Made by a program: the position numbers and the translations under genes. From contig JBBHKE010000953.1 in NCBI GenBank assembly GCA_037447655.1, positions 279,001 through 343,000 on the forward strand: a stretch of DNA of 64,000 nucleotides, given 5' to 3'. Position 1 is the first letter of the stretch. Every line of letters starts with the position of its first letter. Shown here in pieces: positions 57,551 to 64,000 of the stretch. The notes under the pieces were generated by a model. It saw nothing but the letters and a program-made list of their open reading frames with translations. It did not search any database and was not told the DNA's origin. The stretch comes from Zygnema cylindricum (lineage: Eukaryota; Streptophyta; Zygnematophyceae; Zygnematales; Zygnemataceae).

Positions 57551-58451
57551 GTAGTAAAGATTCTCCGTACTACTTTGAAGAGCGTCCCTATGTGCGAAGA
57601 TGAAATCGGAACTTTCAAATGTGACGGCTGTAGATTTAGGTACAACTTGTGACGATTGAAGCCGACTACGAAACTTCCGACGATTAGTGACGCCAACAAA
57701 AACAACGACAGTGGCAGACGTCTAGATTTTTGTGAAATTGTAGATGTTTAGAGTTTGGTGATATTGTGACGTCATGCTCACTTCTGACAACGTCGACGTC
57801 ACCGATTCAATAACTTTCCTCCATGGTTTCCCGATTTCGTTATTTCTACATTTCTCACTTGACTTGCCATTTAAAAAAAAGAAATCCTAAAATTTTTCAA
57901 AAACAATATTTTTAAAAGATCTTTCATTTTATACCAATATTGTCGTGTCTCATTCTAAAGAGTGAGAGATAAAAGCGATGGTCTGAGAGGGAGAGGGGAG
58001 AGGCCACGACGGCGCAAAATTTTGCAAAGGACCCCATGAATGAAAGTGGAGGTCCGAGACCCCTGCAAATATTTTTCCGTACATGCGCGTGACTGGCACA
58101 GAGAAAAATAGCGAGGACTCTCCCTCGTCCTTAAATTTTCCCACTCTTGTGGCGCGTGAGTGGGTCGTTTTTCATTCGCTGTTTGGGCGGTAGTTGAACT
58201 AAAATCACCCCCTCGAGGTGATTTTGGATGAAGTTTTTTTGTGGGATGGATTCTCTTGCCCGGGGGTCGAAAAAGGGAAAACGCCAAAATGCGTTCGCAT
58301 GGCGACAAACACGCCGTACATCCAAAGTATGTTCACTCTACTTTGGTAAAAATGATTTTTGCGTACGGCTAGTGTTTTTGTCAAAGTTCCCTGAATTATA
58401 GGGCAAAAAGATGGAGAAAAGTAGATACTTTAATGCATGGGGACGTACCTT
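57551..58451. mobile_element. TIR element T4 (left end missing)
   Basis: Corresponds to T3 from its base 51 onward and ends GGGGACGTACCTT. The first 50 bp including the left terminal repeat are replaced by other DNA. It keeps the CCTCGAGG-centred inverted repeat near 58202. Confidence 0.65.
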
Positions 58452-59056
58452 TACTATTTAGTATTTACATTGCTTTACTGTAGTACATTACATTACTGTA
58501 CTATGATGTATTGTACTATGAAGGTTTCGTACGGTGTCTGAAGTCACGTCTTGAGGAACTCCCGAATTGAATCAGTCCGTGCTGATGCCGTGTGACGACA
58601 AAAGCCAGTTGACGAGTCGACGCAGACATTCCGTACATACAAATAATTGATATCGGTACAGTACGGTAAAGTACTGTACTTATGCAACCGCAAGTGCTTT
58701 GTGCAAACACACTAGTAATATCTACACGCTAAATACGACCGACGGTGTACTGTACTTTACTTTCATGGAGAAGCGTTATCTTACCGAGGCACGTATTTGT
58801 TTGGATCAATGAGGAATTAAAGAGAAAAAAGAGGAGCGGTAAAGGAAACCGATCCGGTATTCGAGATTCACTTTTGCTCGGTTTTCTTCTGCAGGTCGTT
58901 GTTATGGAGCCAATATGGTGTGTATTTTTCCGGAATAGCGAAGTAAGGAAGCGATGAATGTGCAGGAAAAATAGAAGCTGCGAAAAGGAGAGAAGAGAAA
59001 GTAACAAACGGATTTAAATTTGCCGATAACTTTGGAAGAACTTGCAAAAGTTTGCC

Positions 59057-62000
59057 ATGAAGACGCCAGCCGGAGGTCAACTCCGATTGCTCTTGTTAAC
59101 ATGCTTAGCCGTTCATTTTATAAGAATATTTTTCATCCCTTTTTTGGCCCGAATTTCTGGAAACGAAGAATATACGGAAACAGACAAAGTTGTGCGAGCT
59201 CTTGGCTATCGTCTTACAGGTCCCTGTACTCTCCCTCGACCTCTCCGGAACTGCAGTGTTGAGGAGAGAATCCATGTCATTCTTGTCTCAGCACAGTGGG
59301 ATCGCGAGTCTTTCACAGAGGACGAAACTGAAGTGGTTATAAAGTCCATTCTGTCGTCCACTCGCTGCAAACTTTTCTTTCATTTTATGGTTTCTGGAGA
59401 GATGGAAGAATGGGGCTTGGCTGCCATGATGGAAGCCTTGGGAGCCACACCTTTTGATTCAGTGGGGCCTGTGGCGCCAAAACTTGTTCGTCACGACACG
59501 CATGTCCGAGCCGAGGAGCTCAGCTTTGATCTGAATGAGGGCGATGAGGTGGACAACGATCCAGCCGTTGGATACACTATCCATCCCATTCCTGTGAAGT
59601 GGGTTCGCGATCAGGTATGACTCGTATGAAATGGAATGATGGATGAAGAATGAGGATAAGGATGAGAATAAGAATGAGCATGAGAATGAGATTGGAGAAT
59701 GTTAATCATAGAATTTATGGTTGCTGCTGCAAAAAAGGTCTGTGGCACTAGGTTTGAACACTCTTATTGCTGGCTGAACAGAAAGGCATGTTCCACGTTC
59801 CTTTTGCAGAAAAATATTGTAAATTTTACAGACTGGCTTTTGAACCATTTCGTGTTGTTACAGAATGCGGGGATTTGGGAGGGTTCAGGCGGCGTCTCTC
59901 GGCATCAACATTACCCATCATTCAGGCGAGGCTGGTTTCGCAAAGTTGTACCTTTCTCAAATTCTGTGGAATGTGAGGCGGGCAATTTATTTAGATGTAG
60001 ACTTGCTTTTTGCGGATGATATTGGCTTACTATGGAATTTTTTTAACGATATGGACGAGGATGAAGATTTACTTCTTTACATGGGAGACAATCACCCAAC
60101 AGCCTTTGGTCCCAGAGCAAGATATCCATTTTGCAGCTGCCAGTTGATTATGGACTTTGAGAAAATACGACAAGCAAATTTAACGAGAGTATGTACATAC
60201 TGCCTTTGTTAAATCTACTAAGACTCATTCATTACTGAAGCATCATGAATCGATGTTAACGTTAAGGAATAATAAGTATGAGGACTGTTTTAGTGTTAAT
60301 AATTCTATTTCCTGTCCAAATGACGTGGACGTTTGTGAACCGCAACAAAAAAATGTGTTAAGAAAAAAACATATAGTACTATTAACGCTACTTTGCTCAG
60401 ACAGAATCAGTGTTATGAACTCTAATAGCGATTCACGGTGTAGCGGAGAAAGTGGAGATTCTGGGCTACGGGCTGTGAGGTCAAGCATGGCCTTTCCATT
60501 TTTTACAGAAGATGTCTTTTTCTTTTGAGGGGGGGAATGCTGGAAAGTTGTCTGTTTATGACCATCGCAACTGCCGTGGACTTTCCTGTGTGCCTACAAG
60601 TATCTGAACAATACAATTATATGTTTTAGTATTTTTCTCCCAGATCAAATGACTCCATGCTAAGTATGTTTTTGTGAAACAACAAACATGTGACTTTTTA
60701 ATGCAACCAATGTCAACTTTTTTAGGAAAACAACCAATAAACTTGGGAATTCGTGAGGTTTATCTTTAGTGGTAGAAATGGTGAACTTGACTTCACCCAT
60801 CCTCCAGACAGAATTTTACGCGATGCATGAACAACTCGACAATGGGCTGGAAGTGTGTAGTCTAAAAAGCTATCCTCCTCTTTCCTCCTTTCTGTCTTTT
60901 TCGTCCGCTCCCCCCCTCTCCCTCTCTACCGCCTTTTCAGCCATTTTCTCTTTCTCCCTCACACTTCATCTCACCCTCCTCACCCTCCCACTCCCCGCCT
61001 CTTCCGCTTCCTCCTTTTCTCTCTCTCATTCCCTTCATCCCTCTCTTTTTTCCTTTCAACCTCGCTTGTTCTCTCGGACCCTCTCTCACCCTCAAGTTTG
61101 TCCTCTCACTCTCCCTCCCTTCTCCCCTCCCCTTTCCTCCCCTCCCCTCCCATCCCATCCCTCTCCCAAGAAGCGATGACCTCCTTTACCTTTCTCACCT
61201 CCCTCTCTCCCCTCGTCTCCCCGTGCCAAGATGTAATGACCTCCCTCCCCTCCCTCACCCTCCCTCACCTCCCTCCCCTCCCTCACCTAACCTCCCTCCC
61301 CTTCCTCCCCTCCCTCCCCTCCCTCGGTCCGGTCCGCCCTCTGTGCTCTGCAGCTGATCATGGACGCGTTTGGCGACCAGCGTGCCATGGATGTGTGGGG
61401 CTTCCGGCCCGGCGACCAATGGGTGTGGACCATGATGTGCATGAACAACCCCGAGAAGTGCCGCACACTGCCCAAGATTTGGAATGTGTCGGGCTGCGCC
61501 AAACCACGGTTTTTGGGCTTGAATGCCCGCGACAGAGATCAGGTGGGTCTGATGGAAGGCAATTTAGAGGTTGTTCTGTACTGTAAAGCACACTATTCAT
61601 GTTTTTAAGGTGCATGACGAGACAGATGTTGGCACATGTGCGAGACTGCCCGTCGCTATTTGAGTTAATCACTGTAATTCGAGTGTTTGTTTTTTTGATC
61701 CAAAATCATAAGTTTCCTAGCACTCTCCGAGTTAAGTGGCCCATAATCTGCCACGTTGCAAACCGTTATTTAGTGTAGTTAATACTAGTAAGTATTAACG
61801 CAAATAATTCACTAACTCTAATAGTGATTTGTGAAGCACTAAATTAGTGGATACAATATCCAACTAGGACTTAATAATCAGCTAGCTGATTTCTAATGAC
61901 GTCAAATAATTAATAGTTGGATAGTTATAGTATCCCATTCAACATGGAAGGCACAGCCCAAGTTCCTTTGATTGTTGTAGTGTAATGGGTAGGAGTAAAT

Positions 62001-63116
62001 ATGTATGAGACTGGCGTTTCATATTGGTAGCGTTTTTTCTATGGTAATTTTGGGGTATCCTATAGCCAATTATTAGATCGATATACATATTGAAGATATC
62101 AATTAGATAACAACGACAGAAAGTAAATGCACAAAAAACAAAAACGATTCTGACAAGTACAGAATACGGGTTTGAAAATTTGATCCTGGAAAATAACATC
62201 CGTTAGTACAAATGCCCAAAATCCTTGACTCACATATTCTGTTTTATCTTTTTGCCCGAGCCCGTTTACCTGATGTACCTTTTCCATACCTTATCAATCA
62301 TCACTAGCTATTGGTTTATCAGCAAACTTGTCGGCAATTATCTGTCACCATGGTAATTATCGTCGCATTGGACCAATCGATCAGTAGAGATATTCATTAT
62401 GAATTGCTGGTTGTACAATCGATACAACCAATACGGTATGAAAGTCTAGGAAGTACTGTCAAGGCTTCTTTTGGTCTTTTCATGGTTGGTGTATGGTGCA
62501 TCACCAACCGCATTATTTCTTCGCCGCAGTTTCTTTCCAGCTCATTGACCAGTTATTTGTCATTCTTTCATTTGGGTTCGTTATCAGTAAGATATCACAA
62601 TACTGTCTATACAAGTTTGGACAACTATGTGAACATCCCTGTGCCCCTGTCAGTTGCAACAGGGAACAATTTATTGAGATTATTACGTTGTTCAACAGTT
62701 CATGCTGAAAAGTCTACATATGGGGCCCGTTATGAAGACCGTATTGTATTGCATTTCACAATCAAATGATGTTCTTCAACAGTAGAAGGTATTATATGTG
62801 GAAAACCGGAAGAGGTATCCAGGTTTTGTACGGTTTATGTTAGTCACATCAAATATTGTGGTAATGTTTTTTTCGTATTTTGTCCCTTAACGACTCTTCA
62901 TTCTCAACGTGTCTGGAATCATCAAACTGACCGCAAACAGAGTGAGAGAGGTTGTGGTCGATGGGAGTGCAGAACGGCACGTGTTGGAAAGTGGCTCATT
63001 TCAACTGCATGGGAGTGAGAGACAAGCAATATTATGCACTCATCAATTCGGATTGGGACGACACCATCCAGACCATCAGGAACATTCCCTGGAGTACTCT
63101 GCGGGATCGGAGGTGA
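59057..63116 (+). CDS. GT8-like glycosyltransferase, copy 2 (four exons)
   Basis: Exons 59057-59614, 59889-60188, 61354-61542 and 62973-63116; all junctions are phase 0 with GT..AG borders, giving 396 residues. The first three exons encode the same protein as copy 1: membrane anchor 9-31, a lumenal region (HVILVSAQWDRESFTED), HHSGEAGFAKLYL, DVD at 222-224 and LPKIWNVSGC. The last exon adds NGTCWKVAHFNCMGV and YALINSDWDDTIQTIRNIPW and stops at TGA 63114. The stop overlaps a good donor (CGGAG|GTGAGA at 63112), so a further exon outside the window is possible. Likely a Golgi glycosyltransferase; substrate unknown. Confidence 0.82.
60872..61327 (+). repeat. homopyrimidine (CT-rich) tract in intron 2, copy 2
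   Basis: Same tract as in copy 1 with a five-base insertion (CCATC) and few other changes. Ends shortly before the exon 3 acceptor. Confidence 0.85.
61577..62972 (+). other. intron 3 of copy 2, unique sequence
   Basis: About 1.4 kb with no counterpart in copy 1. It holds a 152-codon plus-strand frame (62311-62769) with no recognisable domain and no support beyond being open. Confidence 0.5.
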
Positions 63117-64000
63117 GAAGGGTAAGCATCCAAAGTCTTTTATTCCTTTAAAAGGCATCTTCGCTTGTGTGAGAAGGACAGGAAGACGAAGTCATGGCTA
63201 CTGCAGGGCCATGGTTTAAGAGTGAACATTGAAATGTGTGCTATGGAGTGTGATAGGGCAAGTAGATGTTGGAGATTGTGTCATGACGTTAAAGGAGAAT
63301 ATGGCTCGTCTTTTTTAGTGGACTTTTAGTTAATTCTTCCAGTAATGACAGTTACATTTCAGTGAAATATCCTTAAATTTCCCAAAACAGCTTCGATCTG
63401 GAGTAACACAGCCTGACATCGCTGGCAGTTCTGTCAGAGGGAATGAATAGAATAAATAGACCTATGTAAGGAAGTGTTATGTACAAGGGAAACTGGTACA
63501 TCATGCATAATGAGGAATCAGCAGGCAGGTTTGGAGTAGGAAAGGCAAAAGAGTACAAGTTGTATAGACTGTGATAAGGACTGATTTTGAAGTGAGATTG
63601 ATGGTAGAAGGCGCACATGTCGAGTTTGTGTAGGCAACAACTCTTTTGATAAAAAGGATGGTAGACCTTTTTATGCTAGATTGCAAGGGAGAGAATCTTT
63701 TTTCTGAGGAAGAGCACCGAGACAGAAAATTTGAGCCTAGACGAAACGAGCAAGTTAAAACATGCGTAAACCATTGGAAATACCATATGTGGTAAGCCCG
63801 ACTATAAGCGTAGTTTGAGTATAGTTTGCGTATAGTACGGGCAAACCACAATGGTGTTTCCAATTGTTTTCACACATTGGAACTGTGGAATAAAGTGCAG
63901 CTCCATTGATGGAGGAGGTATTAAGGTTGGGTGGTCACAGAAAGAGAGTAGTAATATTGATAAAAACATGATATATTTTGAACATAGTGATAGTAACATT
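63117..64000. other. downstream of copy 2, no gene seen
   Basis: Presumed 3' UTR and intergenic DNA. Frames here are short and without recognisable content. Confidence 0.45.

Larger units (their letters stand above)
57551..61576 (+). repeat. tandem duplication, unit 2
   Basis: Second unit. Identity to unit 1 ends abruptly at GAGGTTGTTC (61576 versus 57021), inside the intron after exon 3. Confidence 0.92.

Noticed and set aside
62311-62769. 152-codon ORF in intron 3 of glycosyltransferase copy 2
   Set aside because: Lies inside an intron, has no recognisable motif and no counterpart; probably chance.
1-64000. CRISPR array or bacterial defence island
   Set aside because: No regularly spaced short repeats; the window is eukaryotic with introns and LTR retrotransposons.

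Overview
This is a eukaryotic, plant-lineage window. A multi-exon cyclic nucleotide-gated channel (CNGC) with plant-type architecture occupies the left edge. The middle is filled with Ty1/copia and Ty3/gypsy chromovirus retrotransposons whose primer sites match the plant initiator-Met tRNA. Introns have GT..AG borders, non-coding DNA is AT-rich, and most transposon ORFs are broken. I cannot name the species; a land plant or charophycean alga fits. No CRISPR, operon or bacterial signal is present.

Layout. (1) 1-7096, minus strand: ten exons of a CNGC gene, from the start codon to the cyclic-nucleotide-binding domain, running off the left edge. (2) 7.1-9.97 kb: non-coding DNA with two hAT-like MITEs, one arm of a long inverted repeat and the left end of a TIR element (T1). 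(3) 9970-30620: one chromovirus (LTR, gag, pol, chromodomain, an extra 3' ORF, LTR) split by three nested insertions: copia A (13411-19853, plus), a 479-bp TRIM (21739-22217) and copia B (23138-29595, minus). (4) 30.6-33.4 kb: right end of T1, a fold-back element, the second inverted-repeat arm, AT-rich DNA and a truncated T2. (5) 33409-48566: a degenerate, internally deleted copia (E) whose interior received copia C (target duplication AAGAG at 35959 and 46895). The 3' LTR of C is broken by about 4 kb holding an unidentified GC-rich ORF and a fragment of a minus-strand copia (D). (6) 48567-51720: 3' half of another copia (H, minus). (7) 52.9-63.1 kb: tandem duplication of a GT8-like glycosyltransferase gene, each copy preceded by a T-type TIR element; copy 2 has four exons, copy 1 lacks the last.

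Points of most interest. The copia elements appear to be primed by an internal (half) initiator-tRNA, and the primer site lies directly after the LTR and inside the gag reading frame, whose first ATG lies in the LTR. The LTRs of several families (copia A-D, E, and the TRIM) carry tRNA-like A-box/B-box sequence. The chromovirus carries a long non-canonical ORF between the chromodomain and its 3' LTR. The glycosyltransferase copies differ only by synonymous changes in exon 1 while their upstream DNA is visibly more diverged. All statements come from reading the sequence; no database search was run.
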